Origin: Pontibacter diazotrophicus
GTDB taxonomy: Bacteria > Bacteroidota > Bacteroidia > Cytophagales > Hymenobacteraceae
Direction of reading: 5' to 3'
Assembly (NCBI RefSeq): GCF_003367245.1
Contig: NZ_QRGR01000008.1
Coordinates: 1-64,000, forward strand
Length of the DNA: 64,000 nucleotides
Both the position numbers and the translations under genes were made by a program. Every line of letters begins with the position of its first letter. Positions within the stretch are counted from its first letter, which is position 1. This document shows positions 51,761 to 60,904 of this stretch, piece after piece. The notes beneath the pieces are model-generated. The model was not told the DNA's origin, ran no database searches, and saw only the letters and a program-made list of their open reading frames with translations.

Positions 51761-52537
51761 TTAAAAGATGGAGATACGGAAAGCTTTCAACTTATTGTCT
51801 AATTTTTTAGAGTCACCACAAACGCGGTCCAGCAGCGCCCAGAAATTTGGCCCGTGGTTTTTCTCTATAGTGTGCGCCAACTCGTGCAGAATTACGTAAT
51901 CGCAGAGGGCATCGGGCAGGCGCATCAGGTGCAGGTTCAGGTTAATGTTGTTGTTGTGCGAGCAACTGCCCCACCTTGATTTTGCGTTCTTAATGAATAC
52001 ACTCTGGTACTGAAACCCGAACTTTTCAGCAAAATAAGCCACCCGCTGTGGCAGGTATTGTTTTGCTTCTTTGCGGTAAGCCTCCTCAATAGATTTCCGG
52101 ATAAATTTCTGCACATCCGGGTCGCGTACATCCTTGAAGGCCGGGTAAAACACGTTGATGTAGCCTTGCTCCACTACACAGCGCATGTCGTAGCGGGCAT
52201 GGGTAAGCAGGCGCAGGGTGTGAAATCTTGTTTTAAAATCAGACTCATGGGTATACACCGTTACCTTTTCCTCCTGCTGTTGCATGCGGGACTGGTGCTC
52301 TTTAATCCAGTCGGCTTTGGTGTAGATAAGCTGCTCGGCTTTCTCAAAACTGATGTGTGGTGGCACGGCAACCCGTACTCCCTTTAGGGGACGCACACTA
52401 ATGCTCAGGCGTTTTGCTTTGTCGCTCCGTTCAAACAGGACTTTCCCGATTCCATCAATGTGCAAATTTACTGAACTAAGACGAAGGAATGATGATGACA
52501 CTTGGCTAAGAGTTAAAGTACAAAATCTTACGACCAA
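51761..52537 (-). CDS. YgjP/WLM-type zinc metallopeptidase-fold protein
   Basis: The protein carries the zinc motif HELAHTIEKNHGPNFW near its C-terminus, preceded by the family block RWGSCSHNNNINLNLHLMRL. These define the YgjP-like (DUF45) metal-dependent hydrolases. No ATG opens the frame. TTG 52537 gives 258 residues and TTG 52465 gives 234; the second fits homologues better (starting LHIDGIGK). The substrate is unknown. Confidence 0.85.
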   Translation of the reverse strand: MVVRFCTLTLSQVSSSFLRLSSVNLHIDGIGKVLFERSDKAKRLSISVRPLKGVRVAVPPHISFEKAEQLIYTKADWIKEHQSRMQQQEEKVTVYTHESDFKTRFHTLRLLTHARYDMRCVVEQGYINVFYPAFKDVRDPDVQKFIRKSIEEAYRKEAKQYLPQRVAYFAEKFGFQYQSVFIKNAKSRWGSCSHNNNINLNLHLMRLPDALCDYVILHELAHTIEKNHGPNFWALLDRVCGDSKKLDNKLKAFRISIF

Positions 52538-52703
52538 ATATATAGAATAATTTCCTTAAAAAAAGTCTAAGAGTAAATGATTTGTATGTTTTTAATTAAA
52601 TTAATGTATTTGTATTGTGCTATATTTTAATACGCCTTATATTCTGTAAGTGTATCACAGCCTGTTTGATGAACCTGCAGGTGCAATTAAGAAGTACAAA
52701 AAA

Positions 52704-52736
52704 GCGGCGGCAGGTTCAATTAAAACCTGCCGCCGC
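52704..52736 (-). terminator. GC-rich terminator
   Basis: Perfect 13-bp arms (52704-52716 and 52724-52736) with a 7-base loop run into a T-run on the minus strand. It ends the transcript of the two minus-strand genes at 52.8-53.5 kb. Confidence 0.85.
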
Positions 52737-52760
52737 CGCAATTGAATAATTATATAACGC

Positions 52761-52958
52761 TTATCTCACGTTGCCACCCGTAGGGCCTTCGTCGGTACTT
52801 TTTTTAGGTGCACGGGTGCTATCTGTTGTGGCAGAGCGCAAAGTTGATTCCCGTGTATTGGTAACAGTGCCCTTTGCATCTGTCTTGTGCCCCTGCGACG
52901 AATGATTGCTGTCGGGCTTGTTTTGCTCCTGGTTTTTATCCTTGTCGTTTGTTTCCAT
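52761..52958 (-). CDS. small hydrophilic low-complexity protein
   Basis: The 65-residue protein is rich in Asp, Lys, Ser, Thr and Asn and is probably disordered. It lies 17 bases downstream of the YkvA-like gene and just before a terminator, which supports real expression. Similar short hydrophilic proteins are known in Pontibacter-type genomes, sometimes linked to stress or desiccation. That link is only inference. Confidence 0.5.
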   Translation of the reverse strand: METNDKDKNQEQNKPDSNHSSQGHKTDAKGTVTNTRESTLRSATTDSTRAPKKSTDEGPTGGNVR

Positions 52959-52975
52959 AGTTGTGTCTGGTTTAG

Positions 52976-53527
52976 TTAAATGTCTGTTCGGGTTGTTTGT
53001 GTCTCTACATCGCCTCCCGTTCTGTCGCTGTATTTAGGCGTTCCCCAGGAGGTATCCGCATTGTGCGCCTCATCAGTATGTTGCGGGGCTATCGGTTCTA
53101 CTTTAACAGCTCTGCTTGCTTCCCATTCTTTATACTTGTCCAACTCTGTTTTAATACTGGCGATGAACCAAGCTAACAGCGTGGCATCGTCTAATAAACC
53201 AATTACCGGTATCATATCCGGAATGAGGTCGATTGGTGAAATGAAATAAATAAGAACGGCAATGCCGGCAACCACTGTAGAGGACGGAATGCCTTTGTAT
53301 TCACCTGCCATGGCCGCTTTTATCATGCGTGTTAGCAGTTGTAGATTCTCCCATACCTCTCCGGCCAGAGCGCTGACTCCTTTGTTGGCAGATGCTTTCT
53401 TCAAGGCATCTGTTACGAGTTGCGCTACTTTAGATGGATGCTCCATGTAGGCCTCTGCTTTTTTAAGCATTTTTTTGAAGAAGGGGCTTTGTGCTATTTT
53501 TTTGCCTTCCGGTCTCTGATTCTCCAT
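52976..53527 (-). CDS. YkvA-family (DUF1232) membrane protein
   Basis: The 183-residue protein has the DUF1232 signature IAVLIYFISPIDLIPDMIPVIGLLDD at about residues 88-113, which spans a membrane-inserted hairpin. It also has N-terminal helices and a hydrophilic tail. The family is widespread and its function is unknown. Confidence 0.85.
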   Translation of the reverse strand: MENQRPEGKKIAQSPFFKKMLKKAEAYMEHPSKVAQLVTDALKKASANKGVSALAGEVWENLQLLTRMIKAAMAGEYKGIPSSTVVAGIAVLIYFISPIDLIPDMIPVIGLLDDATLLAWFIASIKTELDKYKEWEASRAVKVEPIAPQHTDEAHNADTSWGTPKYSDRTGGDVETQTTRTDI

Positions 53528-53690
53528 AATTGTGTATGTGCTTATACTTTTTGTGTTTGTGATATCTGTTTAGCTGTGGCCGGGGCCGCCTGCACCGGGT
53601 ATACACCTATATTTGAGTGCAATTTGCTTAAACAAACGGTAACCTTTCTATACTTGCTCTCTCTAAATTTGTTTAGTTATGAAACAAAAA

Positions 53691-53717
53691 GGCCCTGCAG
53701 TTTTTTGCTGCAGGGCC
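53691..53717 (-). terminator. terminator of the NlpC/P60 gene
   Basis: Perfect 10-bp arms (53691-53700 and 53708-53717) are followed on the minus strand by TTTTTG. It is 30 bases past the stop codon of the peptidase gene. Confidence 0.8.
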
Positions 53718-53746
53718 ATGAAGTATTTGTGCGCCTGGCGCAGCAT

Positions 53747-54370
53747 TTAATTCACACGACCAGCTGCATAGAAATAATTACGGTAGTATGACTCCTTGAG
53801 AGAACTGACCATAACACCACCACTGCTGGCAGAGTGTATAAACTTGTTGTTTTTAAGGTAGATGCCTACATGAAAGATAGGGCCTTTCGCGCTTCGGCGG
53901 AAAAAGACAAGGTCGCCGGTACGTAGGTTGTCTTTCTTGACACGCTTCACGTCCTGAAACATGGAGCGGGAACTGCGGCTGAGGTCGATACCGTATACCT
54001 CGCGGTAAATACTGGATACAAAGCCAGAGCAATCGGTTCCTTTCCGGGAGCTGCTGCCGTAGCGGTAAGGGGTGCCTATCCACTTGGAGGCTGTCTCTAC
54101 CAACTGCTTATAATTAGGGTCTTTGAAGCGGAGTCCCAGCTTTTTAATGTAGTACTCTTCTGTAACGACTTCTTTTTCCTTCAGCTCTTCCAGCACATTT
54201 ACCTCAAGTGCCCGCACCATGTCCTCTCCTGAATTTATTGCGTAGGGAGTTATAAGAGGTGCGACGGAGGCTGCTTCTGTTGTGGCCGGGCTGGCCGGGG
54301 TGATTTCGTAGAAGTAAGAGAGTGCCAGCGAAAAAGCGGCCAGAACGCTCAGGATAATAGGTTTTGTCAT
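53747..54370 (-). CDS. NlpC/P60 (C40) cell-wall peptidase
   Basis: ATG 54370 gives the export signal MTKPIILSVLAAFSLALSYF. A longer frame would need GTG. The C-terminal NlpC/P60 domain shows WIGTPYRYGSSSRKGTDCSG with the catalytic Cys and FHVGIYLKNNKFIHSA with the catalytic His. It should cleave peptide cross-links in peptidoglycan. A helical segment of about 60 residues lies between signal and domain. Confidence 0.9.
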   Translation of the reverse strand: MTKPIILSVLAAFSLALSYFYEITPASPATTEAASVAPLITPYAINSGEDMVRALEVNVLEELKEKEVVTEEYYIKKLGLRFKDPNYKQLVETASKWIGTPYRYGSSSRKGTDCSGFVSSIYREVYGIDLSRSSRSMFQDVKRVKKDNLRTGDLVFFRRSAKGPIFHVGIYLKNNKFIHSASSGGVMVSSLKESYYRNYFYAAGRVN

Positions 54371-54662
54371 AGGGTTTGGCTCGTTTGCAGCCACCGGAGC
54401 GGCTAAACAGTTTCACCTTTTTGCGAACAGGCTGGCTGGGTAAAACAGTTTAATTTGAGCCAACCTGCACTGTATCAGATGCTATTGCACCTTTTATAGC
54501 TGGCAAATGTAAATACAACTATCCAAAGCACCAAAACAAAAGCCTTAGTTATTTGCCTGTAAATGTGGTGCTTCTGCTAATTGTTGCTGTGCGTTTGCCT
54601 GCAAAATACTATTTAAGTCTTGCCTGCGTATAAGCAGGTGTACAATCTTATGCTTTTGAATA

Positions 54663-55040
54663 ATGGATTTTAAAGTTGTAGAACGTTCTCCTTTCGCCAG
54701 AATTGCACGCATAGTGCTCAAAAGTAAAAATGTGGCCATGGTGCTCGGGAAAAGCATACATCTGAGCGGTGTATCCCGCGAAGTCTTCCTGAAAGATGAA
54801 GGTTGGGTTGCGCACGAACTATGTCATATCCGGCAGTTCAGGGAGCACGGCTACCTGCGGTTTCTATGGCTGTATCTGCTCGAGTCGATGCGGGTAGGGT
54901 ACTATAACAACAAGTATGAGGTGGAGGCCCGCCTGGAGGGCATGAAGCACCGCCGGCACATGAGCCCCGCTCTGCGTGCGGCCAGTACCATTGAGCCCAC
55001 AGACGCCCCACTGCCTGCAGATACCAGGCGGGAAGAGTGA
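54663..55040 (+). CDS. HExxH-containing small protein (DUF4157-like)
   Basis: The 125-residue protein contains WVAHELCHIRQFREHGYLRF, a zinc-type HExxH motif, followed by a possible third ligand in YEVEARL. The middle is hydrophobic (LRFLWLYLLESM). The short length suggests a minimal metallopeptidase-like domain. It has no signal peptide. The function is unknown. Confidence 0.7.
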   Translation: MDFKVVERSPFARIARIVLKSKNVAMVLGKSIHLSGVSREVFLKDEGWVAHELCHIRQFREHGYLRFLWLYLLESMRVGYYNNKYEVEARLEGMKHRRHMSPALRAASTIEPTDAPLPADTRREE

Positions 55041-55094
55041 TTATTTGCACAAAGAACTATTAGACAGAAGAACTTTCGTCACAAGAAGAACAAA

Positions 55095-55144
55095 AAAGGA
55101 CAAAAGATGAAGGACTTCTAGGAGTCCCTTCTCTTTTGTCCTTT
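55095..55144. terminator. bidirectional terminator
   Basis: Arms 55095-55107 and 55132-55144 pair over 13 bases between convergent genes. A/T-rich flanks on both sides allow use in both directions. Confidence 0.65.
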
Positions 55145-55186
55145 CCAAATGTCTTTGGTCCAGAGGTTCTTTGTCCGAATATCCGC

Positions 55187-55819
55187 TTAAGCTGCGCGCC
55201 ACTTAATGGTACAGCCAATGGCCTTGGTATTTGGCTGGCTTACCTGCTTGTTTTCCACTAGTTCGTCTAAAGCGGCTTCTGCATACTTTTTCTGTACTTT
55301 ACTGGCGTCCCTGGAGTTGTCGTCTATCGTGCCGATGTAGGCTACTTTCATGCTGCCATCCGCCTGCTTCTGCACAATGTACAGGTGCGGTGTGCGGGTG
55401 GCCCCATAGGCTTTCGTGATTGCCTGTGTTTCGTCGTGCAGGTAAGCGAACGGGAAGTTCTTTTCTTTGGCGCGCTGCTGCATCTGCTCGTAAGAATCAT
55501 CCGGAGACACTTTTGCATCATTCGGGTTGATGGCTACTACCGGATATCCTTTTGGTGCGTACTTCTTGTGCAGCTCAATCAGGCGATCTTCGTAAGCGAT
55601 GGCGTAAGGGCAGGTGTTGCATGTAAAAGTGACAATAAAGCCTTTGGCGTCTTTATAATCAGCCATAGACTGCATCTTGCCATCCACATTCTTCAGCTTG
55701 AAGTCACGGGCGGTATCACCAACCTGGTAGCCGTTGTCAGCGGCTGGCACAGCGGATAGCAGCAGGCCTACAAACAGCAGGCATACCATGTACACGAAAG
55801 GCAGTTTTAAATTTTTCAT
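55187..55819 (-). CDS. exported thioredoxin-fold redoxin with TCNTCPY motif
   Basis: The 210-residue protein has a signal peptide (about 1-27) and an AhpC/TSA-like domain starting VGDTARDFKLKNVDGKMQSM. The redox site is FTCNTCPYA, a CNTC variant typical of the DUF899/redoxin group that lacks the usual WCGPC. The C-terminus ends in KAIGCTIKW with a third Cys. It may detoxify peroxide or reduce disulfides in the periplasm. It lies 11 bases downstream of a TlpA-like gene. Confidence 0.85.
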   Translation of the reverse strand: MKNLKLPFVYMVCLLFVGLLLSAVPAADNGYQVGDTARDFKLKNVDGKMQSMADYKDAKGFIVTFTCNTCPYAIAYEDRLIELHKKYAPKGYPVVAINPNDAKVSPDDSYEQMQQRAKEKNFPFAYLHDETQAITKAYGATRTPHLYIVQKQADGSMKVAYIGTIDDNSRDASKVQKKYAEAALDELVENKQVSQPNTKAIGCTIKWRAA

Positions 55820-55830
55820 AGGAGTATGAA

Positions 55831-56331
55831 TTATGGTTTATACTTTTCAATCAATCCCTGAAGCTCTTCCTGTGTCATTTCGCGCTCCACAAATTCATAC
55901 TGACCGCGCTTGTTATTAAAAAGGAAGGTGGCGGGTATGGCACCAGACCATTTCGGCTCCAGTTTATCTATCCAGGTGTTTCCGTCTGCCTCATCGAGCA
56001 GCAACAAATTTGACTTTAAGTTACGCTTTTGCACGAATGGTTTTACGCGTTTCTCCAGGTCTTCGGCTGCATCCATACTCACTAAAACTACTTTCACCGG
56101 TTGATCTTTGTAGGCCGTACTGGCTGCTTCGAAATAAGGAAGTTCTTTGATACAGGGCTTGCACCAGGTGGCCCAGAAGTTCACCACATACAGGGTGTCG
56201 CCCGGCGACTGGCGCAGCTGTTGCAGTTCATCGAACTTTATCACCTTCACGTCCTGGGCAGCGGCAGATGCTGCAGAAAACAGCATAAAGACAAAGGCAG
56301 CGGCAAAGCTCTTATAAAGTGTTTTCGTCAT
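55831..56331 (-). CDS. TlpA-like periplasmic thioredoxin
   Basis: The 166-residue protein has a signal peptide (1-25, cleavage near AAAQ) and a thioredoxin domain with WATWCKPCIKELP and a cis-Pro region GAIPATFLFN. It should reduce periplasmic disulfides, with electrons from a DsbD or CcdA protein not seen here. It forms a two-gene operon with the redoxin downstream. Confidence 0.9.
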   Translation of the reverse strand: MTKTLYKSFAAAFVFMLFSAASAAAQDVKVIKFDELQQLRQSPGDTLYVVNFWATWCKPCIKELPYFEAASTAYKDQPVKVVLVSMDAAEDLEKRVKPFVQKRNLKSNLLLLDEADGNTWIDKLEPKWSGAIPATFLFNNKRGQYEFVEREMTQEELQGLIEKYKP

Positions 56332-56477
56332 GGCAATATAACGTTAAATCTGACCGTGTGTTGTACCTGCTTGCTTTAACAATTTGTTCGCTCCGTCGTT
56401 ATTAATAAGAGCATGTTTACATTTTATACACATGCTTTAACGCGAACTATTTGTAAAACACGAAAACGAATTTAATA

Positions 56478-57038
56478 ATGGCGAATAAATTAGAAGGAAA
56501 AAAGATAGCAATATTAGTAGAGGAAGGATTTGAGCAAGTGGAACTTACAAAGCCACTGCAGGCGCTGAAAGACGAAGGTGCCGAAGCACACATCATTTCC
56601 CCAAACAAGAACAGCGAGATTAAGGCCTGGAACCACACCGAGTGGGGCGACAAATTCACCGTTGATAAAAAACTGAGTGATGTGAAGGCCGAAGACTATA
56701 ACGGCCTGCTGCTGCCAGGTGGCGTAATGAACCCGGACAACCTGCGTGCCAACAAAGAGGCCGTAAGCTTTGTGAACAAGTTTATGGAATCGGGTAAGCC
56801 GGTAGCATCCATCTGCCACGGCCCCTGGACGCTGATTGAAACAGGCAAAGTAAAAGGCAAGAAAATGACCAGCTACCATACCCTGCAGACTGACCTTAAA
56901 AACGCAGGAGCAGAGTGGGTGGACCAGGAGGTAGTGGTAGACCAGGGGTTGGTGACCAGCCGTAACCCGGATGATATTCCGGCTTTCAACAAAAAGATGA
57001 TTGAAGAGTTTGCCGAAGGCAAGCACGACCGCTCATAA
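56478..57038 (+). CDS. PfpI/DJ-1 family protein
   Basis: The 186-residue protein has the DJ-1/PfpI fold, with KIAILVEEGFEQVELTKPLQ at the start. The nucleophile elbow is SICHGPWTLIE, with the catalytic Cys followed by His. Members act as deglycases, peptidases or general stress proteins, and the exact activity cannot be assigned. A bidirectional terminator follows. Confidence 0.92.
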   Translation: MANKLEGKKIAILVEEGFEQVELTKPLQALKDEGAEAHIISPNKNSEIKAWNHTEWGDKFTVDKKLSDVKAEDYNGLLLPGGVMNPDNLRANKEAVSFVNKFMESGKPVASICHGPWTLIETGKVKGKKMTSYHTLQTDLKNAGAEWVDQEVVVDQGLVTSRNPDDIPAFNKKMIEEFAEGKHDRS

Positions 57039-57054
57039 TGATTACCTGAAAAGT

Positions 57055-57092
57055 AAAAAGCCGCAGCCGGATTTTCCGGCTGCGGCTTTTTT
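57055..57092. terminator. bidirectional terminator
   Basis: Sixteen-base GC-rich arms (57055-57070 and 57076-57091) with a 5-base loop have A and T runs on either side. It separates the convergent PfpI and membrane protein genes. Confidence 0.85.
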
Positions 57093-57109
57093 ATGTCTGT
57101 GCTTATAGC

Positions 57110-57670
57110 CTACGTTTGTGGGATGAGGCTGAACAGCCTGTCTGCGGAAAACTCCAGCAGCACGACCAGTACCAGGTCGAGCAGGAACAGGAAGAGCCCC
57201 TGCAGCACTACGGCCTGCCCCCAACCCTGCATTTGCTCTGTTTTAGGAGAGTTGCGGGACCGCTCCTGCAGGTAAGCACCCATTGCTAGAAAGGCTACAT
57301 CAAGGCCCACGTTCAGGTACAGAATCTTTTTGTACCAGATATGCTGCTTCAGGCTTTCCAGCAGCGGTTGTGTCGTCGGGTCGCCGGAAATAATGTGATA
57401 GAGCGCTGCGCCGGCAATAACCAGGTTCACGATGTTCCAGTACAGGTTCATCTGGAAATAGAACTTTCTGCTGCGCGTGGCCTTGGTTAGTTTAAAGCCC
57501 CCTACCAGGATGTTCAGGATTGCCCATCCGCCCAAAATCAACATGCCTACTTTTAGTGTATCTGCCTGTTGCTGGTTAAAAGCCTGAAGGGTGTCAGACT
57601 GAGCATTGGCGGTAAAGCCTAGGATTAGCAGCGGTAGCAGGCACCAGAATTTTCTCATACTATACTTCAT
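57110..57670 (-). CDS. exported membrane protein of unknown function
   Basis: The 186-residue protein has a signal peptide (cleavage near TANAQ) and four further hydrophobic helices (about 40-58, 75-95, 118-135 and 150-170). A motif LYWNIVNLVIAGAALYHI lies in the second helix. It resembles a Bacteroidota-only membrane family (DUF6992-like), although I am not certain. It lies upstream of a terminator. Confidence 0.65.
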   Translation of the reverse strand: MKYSMRKFWCLLPLLILGFTANAQSDTLQAFNQQQADTLKVGMLILGGWAILNILVGGFKLTKATRSRKFYFQMNLYWNIVNLVIAGAALYHIISGDPTTQPLLESLKQHIWYKKILYLNVGLDVAFLAMGAYLQERSRNSPKTEQMQGWGQAVVLQGLFLFLLDLVLVVLLEFSADRLFSLIPQT

Positions 57671-57779
57671 GTGTTTGAGTAGGAACGCATAAAACCGGTG
57701 CTTAGCATACTGAGGGCTTCCGGCTGTGTTAGTGCCCGATATAGAGCTTGTCGGGCTTCTGGGTGTAAGGCGGTAAGGC

Positions 57780-58508
57780 TTAGTTTTTTACAGGCTTCGC
57801 AACAAGGTCTATCCCAATATTAACTTCCGGATAAATAGTTTTGTCTCCTAATGATTCATCCGACCGATAGACCAACCCCCACTTGGTGCGGTCTATATTG
57901 AAATTGGCCTTTGCGCGGAGTAAGCTGTCCAGCGTTACCCGGGCCGGGAAGGTGACACTCTTTGTCTCTCCTTTAATGGTCAGGTTGCCGGTGATCCGGT
58001 GTGTGGGGTCTTTGATGCGCAGTTCGCTATAGGTGATTTTGGAATCAGGTGTCTCTTTTTTTTCGCGGGTGCTGTCGATACGGGAAACGCTTGTCACTTC
58101 AAACGCTGCCGTTGGGTGTTTCTCCACGTCAAAGAAGTCGGCGGAGCGCAGGTGTGTCGTGAGCTTTTTGTTGCTTGCTTCATCTATGGTTTTATCCTCG
58201 GAGCGGGTGTTAGCCACGTCCATTATAATGTCGCCGCCAATTAGCAGGCCCTCCTGCATGTGCAACTCTCCATTCTGTATCCGGAATACACCGTTGTGGC
58301 GCCCTGTCATTTTCGCTCCTATCCAGGTCACCTCACTTTTGGCGGTGTCAACCACAAAAGTGTTTGCCGGCCTTGTGTTGCTTTTCTTCTCCACGGCCTC
58401 GGAGATAATGGCTTCATCTGTTTTAATAGTGGTGTCGCAGGCAGAAAAAGTGAGAAGCAAAACCCCCGATAAAAGCAGGTAAAGCGAGTGCAGGTGTAGC
58501 TTGGCCAT
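57780..58508 (-). CDS. YceI-family lipoprotein
   Basis: The 242-residue protein has a lipobox ending LLTFSACDTT. The YceI lipocalin-like barrel (about 50-240) shows VVDTAKSEVTWIGAKMTGRH and FFDVEKHPTAAFEV. It ends ITGNLTIKGETKSVTFPARV and INIDLVAK-like strands. The family binds isoprenoid-type lipids such as polyprenyl pyrophosphates. The ligand here is unknown. Confidence 0.92.
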   Translation of the reverse strand: MAKLHLHSLYLLLSGVLLLTFSACDTTIKTDEAIISEAVEKKSNTRPANTFVVDTAKSEVTWIGAKMTGRHNGVFRIQNGELHMQEGLLIGGDIIMDVANTRSEDKTIDEASNKKLTTHLRSADFFDVEKHPTAAFEVTSVSRIDSTREKKETPDSKITYSELRIKDPTHRITGNLTIKGETKSVTFPARVTLDSLLRAKANFNIDRTKWGLVYRSDESLGDKTIYPEVNIGIDLVAKPVKN

Positions 58509-58607
58509 AGTGTTTTGAATGGTGTAACAGCAGCTATAAAAGATAGCCCATCTACAAAATACGCTGCAGAAGAAGAAAATGATATGAGATAGATTTCTGC
58601 TAACCTC

Positions 58608-58655
58608 AAACAGTCTTCAGGAACCGGGCTAAAACCCGGTTCCTGAAGACTGTTT
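58608..58655. terminator. long bidirectional hairpin terminator
   Basis: Perfect 21-bp arms (58608-58628 and 58635-58655) surround a 6-base loop. It lies just past the stop codon of the beta-barrel gene transcribed from the right. Confidence 0.8.
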
Positions 58656-58673
58656 GTTTCTATGGCGGGAGGA

Positions 58674-59303
58674 TTAGAAGCCGATGCCTATGTAAACCTG
58701 AATCACGCCATTTTTGATGTCCTGGTTAATACTATTGCCTGCATCGTCCTCTTTGCGCAGGTCTGCGAGGCCATGCACGTAGCGCGCGCCCAGTCTAAAG
58801 CGGTTGATACGGCCCTCAAGCCCGGCTGCAGCACCATAGCTGAAGGTATTATAGGGCCCTAGGTCTATTTCGTTGCCCTCTTCCTTTGACGCTATCATAA
58901 GGCCCACCTGTGGGCCCAGGTGCACGCTGAAGTTGTCGGAGATGTTAAATACGGCCAGTACCGGAACATCGAAATAGTTAAAGCGGAAAGTGGAGTCATT
59001 GCGCTCATAGCCTGTGCGGGAGTAGAGCACCTCAGGCTGTATGGAGAAGAACTCACCGAAGGCAAATTGAGCGAACACTCCTGCATGAAAATTGGTATGG
59101 CCGCTCACATTGCCGAGGTTGTCTTTGTCGCTGCCATGCACGCGGGAGAAGTTTACCCCCGCTTTAATACCAATGCCTTCATTGGGCGCATCGAGCCCGC
59201 TAAGCAGGTTGTGGTTTTGCTGTACGGTGGTAGGTCCTTCTACCTGAGCAAAGCCGGTAAAGCTGAAGAATAAGAACAGTGGAAGTAAAAGTATCTTTCT
59301 CAT
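58674..59303 (-). CDS. outer-membrane beta-barrel protein (OmpW/opacity-like)
   Basis: The 209-residue protein has a signal peptide (1-20, FTGFAQ) and an eight-stranded barrel pattern with alternating hydrophobic residues. Examples are IGIKAGVNFSRVHG, FFSIQPEVLYSRTGYE and the closing IQVYIGIGF with terminal Phe. It is a porin-like Bacteroidota protein of the outer-membrane beta-barrel 2 type. Substrate unknown. Confidence 0.85.
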   Translation of the reverse strand: MRKILLLPLFLFFSFTGFAQVEGPTTVQQNHNLLSGLDAPNEGIGIKAGVNFSRVHGSDKDNLGNVSGHTNFHAGVFAQFAFGEFFSIQPEVLYSRTGYERNDSTFRFNYFDVPVLAVFNISDNFSVHLGPQVGLMIASKEEGNEIDLGPYNTFSYGAAAGLEGRINRFRLGARYVHGLADLRKEDDAGNSINQDIKNGVIQVYIGIGF

Positions 59304-59933
59304 AGTGTGTTGTGTTAATGCACTTTTGTAAACATTGTCTGCGTTATGCAGCCTTAGGAGTTAACCTCCTAAGGTCTTTTATACTGTTGTTTGGGAGCAT
59401 AATGTTGCACTGTTACAGCACAGATGCTCCCAATGACAAAAAATGATATGCCGCAGTCCGACGCGCTGCCTATATATTAGATAATTTATATATAAAGCAA
59501 GATGCAGGGGAGGTTCTATATTGTGAAAGTGGTTGTACATCAGTAGTTTGTCTTTGTTGTTGATAGGATAATTCTAATAATGCTAAATTTCTGATGCAGC
59601 TCTTCGCGTAAAGGTTCTTATGCTTCGCTAAATATTTAATTTTAGCGCCAATAATATGAAATTGTAAAGATTAGCCCCCCGTTTTTACATAAAGTTAACA
59701 TCAAATGGTGGACAACTATGGTCTATCAACAAAGTTATCCACAATTATCCACATCAAAAAGGGGGATAACCGGTTGCTTTCTGAGGAATATCCACACTTA
59801 TCCACCGCTGGTTTTGCACTGCTAAAGCCCTTAGTTATTGGACTGTTTTGCGATACCTTTCTTTAGCATGCTTTCCGGGAAGGATACGAGAAGCGGTAAA
59901 CATGTGGTGCGGTATTATTGTTAGCTTTGTGTT
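59304..59933. other. 630-bp intergenic region between divergent genes
   Basis: The region is AT-rich at 59470-59500 and 59570-59700 and carries the DnaA-box cluster at 59707-59806. No gene is seen. Confidence 0.5.
59707..59806. promoter_or_regulatory. cluster of DnaA boxes, possible replication origin
   Basis: Two perfect boxes TTATCCACA start at 59735 and 59745. Near-perfect boxes follow at 59788 (ATATCCACA) and 59798 (TTATCCACC). Reverse-strand relatives occur at 59707-59715 and 59764-59770. The boxes come in pairs 10 bases apart beside an AT-rich segment, in a gap between divergent genes. This is what an oriC looks like, though it could be an accessory DnaA-binding site. Confidence 0.55.
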
Positions 59934-60836
59934 ATGTTAAAAATTGCCTGGACAGAAATCTTCGCCCACAGTTTACCGGAGGGCCATCGCTTCCCGATGG
60001 CCAAGTATGACCTGCTGCCGGAGCAATTGCTGTATGAAGGGACTATAACCAAAAGCAACCTTTTTGCACCAGAGCCATTGCCGGAGCAGTATGTGCTCGA
60101 TACGCATGATGCCACTTACTGGCAGCGGCTCAGTAACCTGCAGCTTAGCCCATCAGAGATACGTAAAACAGGTTTTCCGCTGTCGGAGGAGCTGATACAG
60201 CGGGAGGTGGTGATAATGAACGGTACGCTGCAGGCAACCCTGTTTGCGCTGGAGTTTGGCATCGGGATGAATATAGCCGGTGGCACCCACCACGCCTTCA
60301 CTGACCGGGGCGAGGGCTTTTGCCTGCTCAATGATATAGCCATTGCCGCCAACTACCTGCTCAAGTACAAAGGCTTTAAAAAGATTCTTGTTGTGGACCT
60401 GGATGTGCACCAGGGAAACGGTACTGCACAGATTTTCCAGCATGAGCCGCGCGTGTTTACCTTCAGCATGCATTGTGGCCATAACTATCCGTTCCATAAA
60501 GAGCAGTCAGACCTGGATGTTCCGCTGGAGGAAGGCACGGACGATAAAACGTATCTGCAACTCCTACAACATCATTTGCCGCGCCTGCTGGACGAGGAGC
60601 AGCCGGAGTTCGTCTTTTTTCAATCGGGAGTAGATGTGCTGGCGACAGATAAACTGGGTAAACTGGGGATGAGCATTGCAGGCTGTAAGGAGCGCGACCG
60701 CACGGTGCTGGAACTGTGCCACCGCCATAACCTGCCGGTAACGGTAAGCATGGGCGGCGGTTATTCCAAACAGATAGCGCATATAATAGAGGCCCACGCG
60801 AACACCTTTAGGCTGGCGCAGCATATCTTTTTTTAA
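59934..60836 (+). CDS. histone-deacetylase-family hydrolase
   Basis: The 300-residue enzyme belongs to the arginase/deacetylase superfamily. Zinc-site and catalytic residues are visible in NIAGGTHHAFTDRGEGFCLL, VVDLDVHQGNGTAQIF and FTFSMHCGHNYPF. GMSIAGCKERDRTV and SMGGGYSK are further blocks. Bacterial members deacetylate polyamines, acetoin-pathway substrates or small amides. A TAGCTTTG box lies only 5 bases upstream of the start, so the mRNA may be leaderless. Confidence 0.92.
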   Translation: MLKIAWTEIFAHSLPEGHRFPMAKYDLLPEQLLYEGTITKSNLFAPEPLPEQYVLDTHDATYWQRLSNLQLSPSEIRKTGFPLSEELIQREVVIMNGTLQATLFALEFGIGMNIAGGTHHAFTDRGEGFCLLNDIAIAANYLLKYKGFKKILVVDLDVHQGNGTAQIFQHEPRVFTFSMHCGHNYPFHKEQSDLDVPLEEGTDDKTYLQLLQHHLPRLLDEEQPEFVFFQSGVDVLATDKLGKLGMSIAGCKERDRTVLELCHRHNLPVTVSMGGGYSKQIAHIIEAHANTFRLAQHIFF

Positions 60837-60904
60837 AGATTTTCCGAAGTGTGTTTGAAAGGGGAGAATTTTTTATCTTTTGTCAAAAAGTCTTTCGTCA
60901 GATC

